A stretch of 64,000 nt of DNA. Origin: Pontibacter actiniarum (lineage in GTDB: Bacteria > Bacteroidota > Bacteroidia > Cytophagales > Hymenobacteraceae). The notes beneath the pieces are model-generated. The model saw only the letters and a program-made list of their open reading frames with translations. It did not search any database and was not told the DNA's origin. A program made the position numbers and the translations under genes. This document shows, one piece after another, positions 8,635-17,406 of the stretch. The number at the start of each line of letters is the position of its first letter. Positions within the stretch are counted from its first letter, which is position 1. The stretch is taken from the NCBI RefSeq assembly GCF_003585765.1, contig NZ_CP021235.1:620001-684000 (forward strand). The letters are read 5' to 3'.

Positions 8635-9600
8635 CTAATTTTCGCTTGCGCTATTTACCTGACCCCTTTGCGCCTGGAAGGGTTGCATGGTGGCCTCAGC
8701 GTTTTTAAACCAACGAACCACCTCCGGAAAGTGGTCGTGCTGCGCGTCAGGGTGTGTCAGAATGTTGATGTGGTCGTAGTCGTGCCGCTGGCCGTTGGCT
8801 TTGCTCAGTACTTTAAACTCACTGTGGCTGCTGCCGGTCTCCTGCATCAGTTTCTCCACATCCACGGGGTGGCCCAGCACATCGTCTTTTGCGCCGGTGA
8901 GGTAGAGCGTGGGCGGCAGCTGCATGCGCTGAAGGGCGGCGGCATAGTCATACTTGTCGTGCCAGTTGAGCCACCTGCGCTGCACCACCCACTGGTGCGT
9001 TTGCCGGTGCGTGTGCTTTGTTTCGCTGTCGGAGCCCATCTTCAACTGCTTGGCGTACAGGGCACCCGTGGCTGCCACGGTGGCTTTGGCAAACCAGTTC
9101 CACATCACATCCACCATCAGAAACTTTTTAGGGCTCCAGATACTGATGCGGCGCTTGCTGGCAAAGAAAGCCATTGCCTGCACCTGCACAGGTACGGCGG
9201 GGCGGGCCAGGTAGGCCAGCATCAGCACACCGCCCCAGGAGTGGGCTCCCCAGTACTGCGGCACGTCTCCCTTCAGTTCCTGTATCTTGCTGATAAAGGC
9301 CGGAAAGTCTTCGGTAAGCGTGTGGTCTAGCCCAAACGCTGATTTGCCCGAAATAGCTGGCCGGCTCTGGCCACGGCCGCGCAGGTCAGCCACAAACACA
9401 TCATAGCCCTGCTGAGCCAGGTAGGGAGCAAACCCCTTGCCTGACTTAGAGTAGAAAATGTGGCCATTCTCGATAGAGCCATGCACCAGGAACACCGGTG
9501 GGCCCTGCTGCTCCCGGCTAAAGCGCCTCAGGTGCAGCGTATCAGTGGCTGTAACAGGTATAAAGATAGACTCTTGTGTAACTTCGGTTTGTTTTGCCAT
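8635..9600 (-). CDS. Alpha/beta-fold hydrolase
   Basis: The 321-residue protein shows FLVHGSIENG (oxyanion loop), VADLRGRGQSRP and the nucleophile elbow GAHSWGG with Ser121; a late HDYDHINILTH region supplies the candidate catalytic His, and GAKDDVLGHP the acid. No signal peptide is visible, so it should be cytosolic. The stretch between strand 6 and the acid is long and basic-aromatic (QWVVQRRWLNWHDKYD), a cap domain resembling lipase-type hydrolases. Ester or thioester substrates are possible; none can be named. Confidence 0.85.
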   Translation of the reverse strand: MAKQTEVTQESIFIPVTATDTLHLRRFSREQQGPPVFLVHGSIENGHIFYSKSGKGFAPYLAQQGYDVFVADLRGRGQSRPAISGKSAFGLDHTLTEDFPAFISKIQELKGDVPQYWGAHSWGGVLMLAYLARPAVPVQVQAMAFFASKRRISIWSPKKFLMVDVMWNWFAKATVAATGALYAKQLKMGSDSETKHTHRQTHQWVVQRRWLNWHDKYDYAAALQRMQLPPTLYLTGAKDDVLGHPVDVEKLMQETGSSHSEFKVLSKANGQRHDYDHINILTHPDAQHDHFPEVVRWFKNAEATMQPFQAQRGQVNSASEN

Positions 9601-9641
9601 ACGGGGGTGGAGTGCCTACAGAAAAAGCAGCGGACGCAAAA

Positions 9642-9695
9642 AAGCCAGCAACTGCCAAACAAGCTACAATATACTCATTTTTCAGCTGCTGGCTT
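9642..9695 (-). terminator. Hairpin terminator downstream of the 9713-9955 gene
   Basis: On the minus strand AAGCCAGCAGCTG pairs with CAGTTGCTGGCTT (12 of 13) and is followed by a T6 run (A-run at 9638-9643 on plus). The loop is long, about 28 nt. Confidence 0.55.
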
Positions 9696-9712
9696 CTTCC
9701 TCAGTCACAGTT

Positions 9713-9955
9713 TTAGTTCGACTGGCTGCGAACGGGCACAGGCTGCGGCTTCATTTTAGGGCGTAGCAACAGCCAGGCCAGAGCGCCAAGCGTTGTGCCG
9801 GAGAAGAAGGTCAACCCGGTGATCAGCCAGCCGTTGAGCCCGCGTAGCTCCGCATCATAGTATATGTAAGTCAATATCAGCCCTAACAGCACCAGGTAAA
9901 GCAGGATTACCGTCAGGAAGAGTAAGTTGGTTATATTTATTGTTATCAGTTCCAT
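9713..9955 (-). CDS. Small two-span membrane protein, hypothetical
   Basis: Eighty residues with two clear hydrophobic helices (about 10-31 and 42-64), joined by a short charged loop (YYDAELRGLNG), and a Pro/Gln/Arg-rich tail. It resembles the many small inner-membrane proteins of the phospholipase_D-nuclease N-terminal (PLDc_N) shape but lacks a clear signature. Start is the ATG at 9955. A terminator follows. Function unknown. Confidence 0.7.
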   Translation of the reverse strand: MELITINITNLLFLTVILLYLVLLGLILTYIYYDAELRGLNGWLITGLTFFSGTTLGALAWLLLRPKMKPQPVPVRSQSN

Positions 9956-10282
9956 AAGTCGTTTTATAAGTAGTACACAATTAGAGCCTTACAAGGGGCT
10001 CCCTCTTATATTTAACCCTGTTTATGGTGCTAATGTTTGTAACTATAAAAAGAAAGGGATTGGATTATTAGCCTTTAGGCAAGGCGGATATTGTATTCTG
10101 TGGAAGAGCAGAGGCAAAAGGAGGAAGGCCCCTGTTGGACAGCTCCTGCTGCCTTAGCCACACAATGGGGCAGCCTCAGGGCAGCAGAGGCGTGTACCGC
10201 CAGCTGTAGGCAAGGCCACTGAAGCCACCGATGTGCTGGTAAAGCAGGCTATACTATACCCTGCAACAGGACTCTGAGGAAG
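9956..10282. other. Intergenic stretch without a gene
   Basis: 327 bp between two minus-strand genes. Its reading frames lack any family likeness. I see no clear promoter consensus or hairpin; it holds the upstream region of the 9713-9955 gene and the 3' side of the ceramidase-like gene. Confidence 0.6.
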
Positions 10283-11668
10283 CTATCGTTTGTGCTGCTG
10301 TAGCTGGCGCAGCATTATTTCGGTGAGGTAACTGCCGCTGTACGGTCCAAAGAAGTTCATGCTCCGCGTTTCGTACTCATCCAGGTTATAGTATTTATCC
10401 GGCGTGATATAGCCGATATAGCCGCCGTTAAAGCTGGTAACAACCGCCTGCTGCCCCTGCGCCTGGGCCTGCTGCTCCAACTGCGCGACAAACTCACCGG
10501 AGTAGTCGGCGGGGGCGCCGAGCAGCACCACGTTGCCCACCTGCAGGCTGGTGACATAAGCGGGATGCTCACCAAACAGGCCATTGAACAGAAAGGGAGC
10601 TAAACGGATGCCTTTGCTGATGCGCCACTGCGGGTCTGGCAGCTCGAGCGGCACGCGTCCGTAGCCCAGGGTGCTGACATACTGTGTCGGCACATGGATG
10701 AGCTCCTCGCGCAGCAGCTTCGCCAGTTGGCCGCCCACTTTCTGGGTGCTCTCGTAGGTGTCGCCATCGAGGTACACCGCACTGTGGCTGCCCACGGCAC
10801 CCGCTGAAAAAGAGGTAAAGCCCACCCGCTCCTCCAGTTCATCCACCAGCACGCCCGGGTAATCCCGGGACAGCTCCGGTGCATCGGAGGGAAGGATGGT
10901 GGGGTGCGCCGCGAAAACGGAGAGCACGGCCGTGGTGCCGTCGGGGCGCTCAAACTTCAGGAAGCGCAGCTTTGTATCTCGGCTGCTCAGGCGGTCGTTG
11001 TAGAAGGGGTTGTCCTCGTCTTTGAGCAGGCGGTTGCGCACCAGGCTGGCGGCGCTGGTGCTGCCGTAGCCTATTTTGGTGGGCTGCAAGTTTTGGCGGG
11101 CCAGCTGTATACTTTGCACAACCTGGGTTGCCAGCTTCTCCACCAGTTCCTCATCATACTTACCCGACATGAATTTTATGCCCAGCTTTTTACCCCAGCC
11201 GCCGAAGCTGGTGTGGCTATGGGTGGCGGTCAGGTATACTTGCTCAGGCTGCAGGCCAAGTTTGGGGTACATTTTCTCCAGTTCCTGCAGTACCTCCATC
11301 GGCACGATCAGCAGGTCCAGGGCCACATAGTAGGCTTCGGTTTTCCCGTTGCTGAAGGCAAAGGTGCGTGCCCACGTAGAGTCGTGCACCTCTTCGTACT
11401 CCATGCCAAGGCGCTTGCCGTAGCCTGCCAGCGGGGTGCCTGTAGGCGGTGTGATATTTACTTTTGCCCACCCCACCTGCACGGTGTCGCCGTGGCTCAC
11501 AACGGCAGGGCTTTCGCTCAGGTCGTCGATGGTTTCCTCGTAATAGTCCGTTTCCCGGTACGGGGTGCGGTCCAGGGGGCGCACCACGCAGGCGGTGAGC
11601 AGCAGTAAGAACAGCACCACCGCGGAGTAGGTGTAGCGGCGTGTGGATTTCTTTGTGTTGACGTTCAT
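10283..11668 (-). CDS. Neutral/alkaline ceramidase-like lipoprotein
   Basis: The 461-residue protein has a lipoprotein signal (LLLLTAC, Cys27) and the N-terminal domain of neutral/alkaline non-lysosomal ceramidases: VGWAKVNITPPTGTPLAGYG at the start, ATHSHTSFGGWG with metal-binding histidines, and FAAHPTILPSDAPELSRDYPG. Full ceramidases hydrolyse the amide of ceramide and are about 650-700 residues, with a C-terminal beta domain; this one is shorter and may act on other amides. Sphingolipids do occur in many Bacteroidota, so a lipid substrate is plausible. Predicted to be anchored in a membrane facing the periplasm or outside. Confidence 0.85.
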   Translation of the reverse strand: MNVNTKKSTRRYTYSAVVLFLLLLTACVVRPLDRTPYRETDYYEETIDDLSESPAVVSHGDTVQVGWAKVNITPPTGTPLAGYGKRLGMEYEEVHDSTWARTFAFSNGKTEAYYVALDLLIVPMEVLQELEKMYPKLGLQPEQVYLTATHSHTSFGGWGKKLGIKFMSGKYDEELVEKLATQVVQSIQLARQNLQPTKIGYGSTSAASLVRNRLLKDEDNPFYNDRLSSRDTKLRFLKFERPDGTTAVLSVFAAHPTILPSDAPELSRDYPGVLVDELEERVGFTSFSAGAVGSHSAVYLDGDTYESTQKVGGQLAKLLREELIHVPTQYVSTLGYGRVPLELPDPQWRISKGIRLAPFLFNGLFGEHPAYVTSLQVGNVVLLGAPADYSGEFVAQLEQQAQAQGQQAVVTSFNGGYIGYITPDKYYNLDEYETRSMNFFGPYSGSYLTEIMLRQLQQHKR

Positions 11669-11718
11669 GGGGTGTTTAGCTTAAGCAGGGCTGCCGCCTG
11701 GCTTGGCTGAGGCTGCTG

Positions 11719-11726
11719 CAAAGCTA
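11719..11726 (-). promoter_or_regulatory. TAnnTTTG -7 element upstream of the ceramidase-like gene
   Basis: TAGCTTTG on the minus strand, about 50 bp before the ATG at 11668. No well-spaced -33 TTTG was found. Confidence 0.35.
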
Positions 11727-11751
11727 GGGGCATTTCATCAAAAATCCTGCC

Positions 11752-13077
11752 TTAGTTTTTCATGGCCTCCATAGCGGCGTACAGGCTGTTTTTGTCAGTG
11801 CCCGGTTTGCCAAAGAGCTGGCGCACGTCGTCTGCCGCCGGGTACTCAAACACCTCCAGGTCAAAATAGCGCACCGCTGCCAGCAGATGGTCGAAAATGT
11901 CGGCCATAATCAGCTCGTACTTCTCCCAGCGCACTTCGTTGGTAAACACGTAAAGCTCAATCGGCATGCCGGTGGTGGTAGGCTCCAGTTGCCGCACCAT
12001 CATGGTCATGTGCTTGTGCGTGAACTCGTGCTGTTGGATGTAGGCATCAATGTACCTCCTGAAGACGCCGATGTTAGTCAGGCTGCGGCCGTTTATGAGC
12101 AGGTGCTTGTCCACGTGCTTTGCCTTGTTGTAGGCGGCTATCTCCTGTTGGCGCTCCTGCAGGTATTCGCTCACCAGCCCTATCTTGCTCAGCCGCTGCA
12201 CATCCTCCTCCGAAAGGTACTTTATACTTGAGATCTTGATGTGGATGGAGCGCTTGATGCGCCTGCCGCCTGCTGCCTGCATGCCGCGCCAGTTTATAAA
12301 GGAGTCGGATATAAGGTAGTAGGTGGGGATGGTGGTGATGGTCATGTCAAAGTTCTGCACCTTCACGGTGGTCAGGTTTATCTCCACAACCGTACCGTCC
12401 GCGCCGTACTTTTCCATGGTAATCCAGTCGCCGATGCGCACCATATCGTTGGTGGAAACCTGTATGCTGGCCACAAAGCCAAGTATGGTGTCTTTAAAAA
12501 CGAGCAGGAGTATGGCAGAGGCCGCACCCATGGCGGTGATAAAGGCCCACACCGACTTGCCCGTTAGCAGCGAGAATATAAGCAGCCCCCCTACAAAGTA
12601 TAAAAAGATGGTGAGTACCTGCACAAAGCTATCCACGGGCTTGTCCTTAAACAGCGCCGTCGTCTTCATAAAGTCCCGGCAGGTGCGCAGCAGGGCCTGG
12701 AGCGTCCAGATCGACAGGAGCACAATGTAGGCGTCTACGAGCGTCCGCAGGGGCTTTATCCACGCCTCGAAATCTGCAAATACAATGGGCAGGGCCTGCA
12801 CCACAATTACCAGCGGCACCGCCTGGGCGATAAGGCTGAAGACCCTGTTCTGGATCAGGTAATCGTCGAACTGGGTGGAGGTTTTGGCGGCGAAGCGGTG
12901 CGCCGTGCCTCTTAAAGCCGTTCGCGTGGCTATTTTGGAAGTATACAGCAGCAGCAGCAGCAGGGCAAGCAACAACAGCATGTTTACATACACGGCCACG
13001 TTGAGGGGCATGCCCATGTCCGTCAGGTACGCCGTTGTCCAGTGGCCGATGCGGGAGAAATGGTTTGCAGTTTCCAT
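11752..13077 (-). CDS. Mechanosensitive ion channel, MscS/YbdG family
   Basis: The 441-residue inner-membrane protein has about five spans, the last being the pore helix (SVWAFITAMGAASAILLLVFKDTILGFVASIQV) with the Gly/Ala packing of MscS, followed by the beta domain (DMVRIGDWITMEKYGADGTVVEINLTTVKVQNFD) and a long cytoplasmic alpha-beta domain. Length and the IPTYYLISDSFINWRGMQAAGGRRIKR block match the YbdG subgroup, which opens on hypo-osmotic stress at low conductance. A TACCTTTG element lies 36 bp upstream of the ATG. Single gene. Confidence 0.93.
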   Translation of the reverse strand: METANHFSRIGHWTTAYLTDMGMPLNVAVYVNMLLLLALLLLLLYTSKIATRTALRGTAHRFAAKTSTQFDDYLIQNRVFSLIAQAVPLVIVVQALPIVFADFEAWIKPLRTLVDAYIVLLSIWTLQALLRTCRDFMKTTALFKDKPVDSFVQVLTIFLYFVGGLLIFSLLTGKSVWAFITAMGAASAILLLVFKDTILGFVASIQVSTNDMVRIGDWITMEKYGADGTVVEINLTTVKVQNFDMTITTIPTYYLISDSFINWRGMQAAGGRRIKRSIHIKISSIKYLSEEDVQRLSKIGLVSEYLQERQQEIAAYNKAKHVDKHLLINGRSLTNIGVFRRYIDAYIQQHEFTHKHMTMMVRQLEPTTTGMPIELYVFTNEVRWEKYELIMADIFDHLLAAVRYFDLEVFEYPAADDVRQLFGKPGTDKNSLYAAMEAMKN

Positions 13078-13487
13078 GGTACAAGGTTAAAGGTTGGCAA
13101 TGGATTGCCCTGCAAAGGTAGCAAAATTGTAGGGGAGGGGGAGCGCAACTTTCCCTTGTTTACCAGGAAGCAGGTGAGCCGGTGGAGTTTACAGGTGTTC
13201 GCGCCGCGGCAGGCCTCCCTTCATGCCGCCAGCGGCAAGGGCAGCATACTGCAAGTGTCGCCTTTCCCGCGTACCTGTACAGCCGTTTGCCGCCTTTTCA
13301 CCAGATTATGTTTTCAGGTTAAGCAATAAGGCTTAAATTTGACGTTTCTACAGTCCTGAACTAACGTTAAAAACCGGAGCAAAGGCAGTGGTGGCAGGAG
13401 GAGCAAGGGAAAAAGCCTTTACATGCTGCATTTACCCTCCCGCCCGTTGCCGCCGCGCAGAACCAGACTATTGTCTTATATCAATAT
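13078..13487. other. Divergent intergenic region, mscS-type gene / tex
   Basis: 410 bp with no credible gene. It carries the minus-strand -7 element at 13113 and, on plus, TAAATTTG at 13334-13341, a possible -7 box for tex that would give a leader of about 140 nt. Confidence 0.55.
13113..13120 (-). promoter_or_regulatory. TAnnTTTG -7 element of the mscS-type gene
   Basis: TACCTTTG on the minus strand, 35 bp before the ATG at 13077. The -33 box is not convincing. Confidence 0.4.
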
Positions 13488-15758
13488 ATGGAACCTAATT
13501 TAGAACACCTTTTAAAGATAGCCTCCGAGCTGTCCATCACCATTAAGCAGGTAGAGGCCACTGCCCGCCTGCTCGACGAGGGGGCTACCGTGCCGTTTAT
13601 CTCCCGCTACCGCAAAGAGGCCACCGGCTCGCTGGATGAGGTGCAGATTGCCGGCGTGCGCGACAGGCTGGAGCAGCTGCGCGAGCTGGACAAGCGCCGC
13701 GAAAGCATTCTGAAGTCTATCCGCGACCAGGAGAAGCTGACGCCGGAGCTGGAGGCCCAGATCATGGCCGCCGAAACCATGGCCGCGCTGGAGGATATCT
13801 ACCTGCCGTACAAGCCAAAGCGCCGCACCCGTGCCACTATCGCCCGCGAAAAAGGCCTGGAGCCGTTGGCAGAGCGCCTTTTCCAGCAGGAGAGCTTTGA
13901 TGTGGAGGCAGAGGCAAGCAACTTTATCTCGGAGGAGAAAGAGGTGAAGGATGTGAACGAGGCCCTTTCCGGCGCCCGCGACATTATGGCCGAGTGGATG
14001 AACGAGAATGCCGAGGCACGTGCCGCCATCCGCCAGATCTTCGAGAAACAGGGCGTGTTCAAGAGCCGCGTAATGATGGGCAAGGAAGAGGAAGGCCAGA
14101 AGTTCAAAGACTATTTCGAGTGGGAGGAGCCGATTGAGAAAGCGCCTTCGCACCGCATCCTGGCCATGCGCCGCGGCGAAACGGAAATGGTGCTGATGCT
14201 GACGGCGCAGCCCGACGAAGAAGCCGCGCTGGCGAAGCTGGAGGATATGTTTGTCCAGGGCAGCAATGCTGCCTCAGAGCAAGTACGCCTGGCTGCCAGA
14301 GACTGCTACAAGCGCCTGCTAAAACTGAGCATGGAGACCGAGGTTCGCCTGAGCTCCAAGAAGCGTGCGGATGAAGAAGCCATCCGTGTTTTTGCCGATA
14401 ACCTGCGCCAGCTGCTGCTATCTTCCCCGCTAGGCCAGAAAACAGTGCTGGCCCTGGACCCCGGGTTCAGAACGGGCTGTAAGCTGGTGGTGCTGGACAA
14501 GCAGGGCAAGCTGCTGCACAACGAAACGATTTACCCGCACACGGGCCAGGGCAAAGCCATGGAGGCCGCCCAGAACGTGAAATACCTGGTGGACCGCTTT
14601 GAGGTGGAGGCCCTCGCCATTGGCAACGGCACCGCCAGCCGCGAAACAGAGGCTTTTGTAAAAGGCCTGAACCTGCCTAAAACGGTGCAGGTAGTGATGG
14701 TGAACGAGAGCGGTGCCTCTATCTACTCTGCCTCTGAGGTAGCCCGCGAGGAGTTCCCGGACCAGGACGTAACCGTGCGCGGGGCAGTTTCGATTGGTCG
14801 CCGCCTGATGGACCCGCTGGCTGAACTGGTGAAGATCGACCCAAAAAGCATCGGCGTGGGCCAGTATCAGCACGATGTGGACCAGTCGGCGCTGAAGCAC
14901 TCTCTGGATGACGTGGTGATGAGCTGCGTGAACGCAGTAGGTGTGGAGGTAAACACAGCCAGCAAGCAACTGCTGACCTATGTATCTGGTCTTGGCCCTG
15001 CCCTGGCACAGAACATTGTGGAGTACCGCAACCAGAACGGGCCGTTCAAAACACGTACAGAGCTGAAAAAAGTGGCCCGCCTGGGTGATAAAGCCTTTGA
15101 GCAGGCCGCTGGCTTCCTCCGCATCCGCGATGCGAAGAACCCACTCGATGCCTCTGCCGTGCACCCGGAAAGTTACCCGATCGTGGAGCAGATGGCCAAA
15201 GACCTGGGCGTAACGGTGCAGGACCTGATCAAGAGCGACGAGCTGCGCAAAAAGATCAACCTTAAAAACTATGTAACCGATACCGTTGGTCTGCCGACGT
15301 TGCAGGACATCATCAGCGAACTAGCAAAGCCGGGCCGTGACCCGCGCGAAACGTTTGAGGCGTTCAGCTTTACAGAGGGCGTAAATGAGATCAAGGACCT
15401 GCGTGCGGGCATGAAGCTGCCGGGCATCGTAACCAACATCACCGCCTTTGGCGCCTTCGTGGATATCGGCGTGCACCAGGATGGCCTGGTACACGTGAGC
15501 CACCTGTCGGACCGTTTTGTGAGCAACCCGCACGAAGTGGTGAAGGTAGGGCAGAAGGTAGAGGTAACAGTGCTGGAGGTGGATGAGGCACGTAAGCGCA
15601 TTTCCCTAAGTATGAAAGGTGACCCTGCCGCGGCCAAGCCAGCCGGAGGTGGCAGCCGGGGCAATAACAGCAACAAGGGCGGCCGCAAGGAGCGCGAAGA
15701 AGAACCGATGGATGATTTCCAGGCGAAACTTGCCAAATTAAAAGGCATGTTTAAATAA
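13488..15758 (+). CDS. tex: Tex-type RNA-binding transcription accessory protein
   Basis: The 756-residue protein has the full Tex layout: N-terminal helical region (ATVPFISRYRKEATGSLDEVQI), a YqgF/RNase H-like domain with LALDPGFRTGCKLVVLD, helix-hairpin-helix motifs (TYVSGLGPALAQNIVEYRNQNGPF) and an S1 RNA-binding domain near residues 645-720 (GIVTNITAFGAFVDIGVHQDGLVH). A basic Gly/Asn-rich linker precedes the C-terminal helix. Tex binds RNA and affects transcription and fitness in several bacteria; its exact reaction is unsettled. Length matches the family. A long hairpin follows the stop. Confidence 0.96.
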   Translation: MEPNLEHLLKIASELSITIKQVEATARLLDEGATVPFISRYRKEATGSLDEVQIAGVRDRLEQLRELDKRRESILKSIRDQEKLTPELEAQIMAAETMAALEDIYLPYKPKRRTRATIAREKGLEPLAERLFQQESFDVEAEASNFISEEKEVKDVNEALSGARDIMAEWMNENAEARAAIRQIFEKQGVFKSRVMMGKEEEGQKFKDYFEWEEPIEKAPSHRILAMRRGETEMVLMLTAQPDEEAALAKLEDMFVQGSNAASEQVRLAARDCYKRLLKLSMETEVRLSSKKRADEEAIRVFADNLRQLLLSSPLGQKTVLALDPGFRTGCKLVVLDKQGKLLHNETIYPHTGQGKAMEAAQNVKYLVDRFEVEALAIGNGTASRETEAFVKGLNLPKTVQVVMVNESGASIYSASEVAREEFPDQDVTVRGAVSIGRRLMDPLAELVKIDPKSIGVGQYQHDVDQSALKHSLDDVVMSCVNAVGVEVNTASKQLLTYVSGLGPALAQNIVEYRNQNGPFKTRTELKKVARLGDKAFEQAAGFLRIRDAKNPLDASAVHPESYPIVEQMAKDLGVTVQDLIKSDELRKKINLKNYVTDTVGLPTLQDIISELAKPGRDPRETFEAFSFTEGVNEIKDLRAGMKLPGIVTNITAFGAFVDIGVHQDGLVHVSHLSDRFVSNPHEVVKVGQKVEVTVLEVDEARKRISLSMKGDPAAAKPAGGGSRGNNSNKGGRKEREEEPMDDFQAKLAKLKGMFK

Positions 15759-15774
15759 CCTGTCTGATACTCTT

Positions 15775-15819
15775 AAAAGCAGAAGGCCCGGCTATACTTT
15801 AGCCGGGCCTTCTGCTTTT
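15775..15819. terminator. Strong two-way terminator between tex and the 15832 gene
   Basis: A perfect 19-bp stem (AAAAGCAGAAGGCCCGGCT and its complement) encloses a 7-nt loop. A and T runs flank the stem. The loop itself contains the heptamer TATACTT found throughout the window. Confidence 0.9.
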
Positions 15820-15831
15820 AAGAGCTTGGCC

Positions 15832-17178
15832 TTACAGCCGTACCAGCCGTAGCACGTAGCTTTTATCCTGAAGCGCCAGCCGAACGAAGTAGGTGCCCTG
15901 GCCATACTTGCGCAGGTCTAGCTGCGTGTCCTGCTGGAGCGCCTGTATGGTGGTGCTGAACACCGTTGCTCCCAGCACATTGCTGACGGTCAGCGTCACG
16001 TTTACCGGCTGCGGCGGCAGGTGTAGCTGGTACAGGCCGGTCTGGCTCGGGTTAGGGTAAGCCCTAATGCTGCCCGGCGCCAGTTCATCGCCGGCTGCAA
16101 GCGGCTCAGCCAGCTGCACTTCCAGTGTTTGCCTCGTAATCACGGCGCTGTCGCTGCTGGCGTAGAGGGTAACCGTGTAGCTTCCCCCGCGCTGATAGGT
16201 GTGGCTCGGAGACTGCTCGTTACTGGTGCTGCCGTCGCCAAAGGTCCAGTAAAAGAGAGTGGCGTCCGGTGTGCTGTTGGTGAATACCACAGTGAGGCTA
16301 TCGGTTTCTACATCAAGTACGATGTCCGGGGCGGCGTCAGTGGCCGGTAGGTTCACCAGGTTGGGCTCATAGAGAGGCGGGGTAGGCACGCCCTGCTGAA
16401 AGAAGATGCTTTCCTGGAGATGGTTTCGTTCTGTTGTGAGCAGGCCCCAGGGCTGCTGGCCTTCCACGGCGGTACCGGGGTAGTTCCAGTAGGTTTGCAT
16501 CAGGCTCAGGCCTGCCACATCTTTGGTTTCCTCCACATTGTACGGGTGTACCAGGCCGAAGGCGTGGCCCAGGCTGTGGCCCATTACACCGTGGGGCACG
16601 CAGGGGTAGGCGCCCTCGCCAGTGCCACCGGGGCAGTTGGCGTTGAAGGCCGGTATGTTTTCAATCGCGGCCATGGCCACGCCACAGGCCCCACCGCAGC
16701 CAGGGGCCCCCAGCATCAGCCCGTCCTGCTCCTGGCTTTTTACCCACACGCTGGCCACGGTGCCGTTTTCAAAAACGGGCTCACCCTGCTCCTGCATCTC
16801 CGTTAGTAGCAGGTTCCACCAGTCTGCGGCATAGTAGTCTGTCTGGTGCCTGCTGTTGTAAACGATCACTGTGTCGGGGCTGGCAAAGGTGTAGGTAACG
16901 CCGCCGGTGTTGGCCCGGAACCAGGCCTGCAGCTCACGGCTGATTTTCTTTACCGCCTCATACTCCTCCTGACTGTAGGTGGCGTCTTTCGGAACCACGT
17001 AGTAAACGGCCACCTTGCCGGCGTCAGCAGCCTCCCTGGTTCGAATTGTACTGTATTGCTGCAGTTTGGTAGCGGGATAGATGGCCTGCCTTGTGCACGC
17101 CGCCTGTGCGTATGCTGCCTGGGCAAAGGCTGTTCCGGAGATTAGAAATAGGATAAAACGATAGAAAAGGCCTTTCAT
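15832..17178 (-). CDS. T9SS-secreted metalloprotease-like protein with degenerate zinc motif
   Basis: The 448-residue protein has a signal peptide, an N-terminal region with the zincin-like motif HSLGHAFGLVH (residues 201-211), a PKD domain (about 280-362, FYWTFGDGSTSNEQSPSHTY) and a C-terminal type A T9SS sorting domain (about 370-448, AYPNPSQTGLYQL...LRLVRL). The motif keeps all three metal-ligand histidines and the metzincin glycine of HExxHxxGxxH, but the catalytic Glu is Ser202, so proteolysis is doubtful. Six cysteines lie just before it. Predicted to be exported across the outer membrane and attached to the surface or released. Confidence 0.85.
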   Translation of the reverse strand: MKGLFYRFILFLISGTAFAQAAYAQAACTRQAIYPATKLQQYSTIRTREAADAGKVAVYYVVPKDATYSQEEYEAVKKISRELQAWFRANTGGVTYTFASPDTVIVYNSRHQTDYYAADWWNLLLTEMQEQGEPVFENGTVASVWVKSQEQDGLMLGAPGCGGACGVAMAAIENIPAFNANCPGGTGEGAYPCVPHGVMGHSLGHAFGLVHPYNVEETKDVAGLSLMQTYWNYPGTAVEGQQPWGLLTTERNHLQESIFFQQGVPTPPLYEPNLVNLPATDAAPDIVLDVETDSLTVVFTNSTPDATLFYWTFGDGSTSNEQSPSHTYQRGGSYTVTLYASSDSAVITRQTLEVQLAEPLAAGDELAPGSIRAYPNPSQTGLYQLHLPPQPVNVTLTVSNVLGATVFSTTIQALQQDTQLDLRKYGQGTYFVRLALQDKSYVLRLVRL

Positions 17179-17378
17179 GAAGGGATACTGTGTGATTGTA
17201 CGTTGTTTTGTTTTCTGTTGGTGTTGTAACGGTAACTAGCCGTAAGTTAGCACATTACGGAGCATGTTTGCCACTGGTGTACGATAAACTTAGTGAAGGG
17301 GCTTGAAAAAGAATCAGACAGCATTTCCTTTTATAAATATACAGGTTCTGCTATAGGTGCAATGTTGTTTATATATAG

Positions 17379-17386
17379 TAGCTTTG
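17379..17386 (+). promoter_or_regulatory. TAnnTTTG -7 element of the first beta-barrel gene
   Basis: TAGCTTTG ends 20 bp before the ATG at 17407, within an AT-rich stretch. A -33 TTTG at proper spacing is not evident. Confidence 0.45.
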
Positions 17387-17406
17387 CTATAAATTAAACT
17401 TAACCT

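Noticed and set aside
13042..13329. Plus-strand frame between the channel gene and tex
   Set aside because: It overlaps the start of the channel gene and carries no domain, ribosome site or hydrophobic pattern that would support it.
14430..15164. Long minus-strand frame inside tex
   Set aside because: tex is intact over its normal length; the opposite frame shows no family and looks like mirrored codon use.
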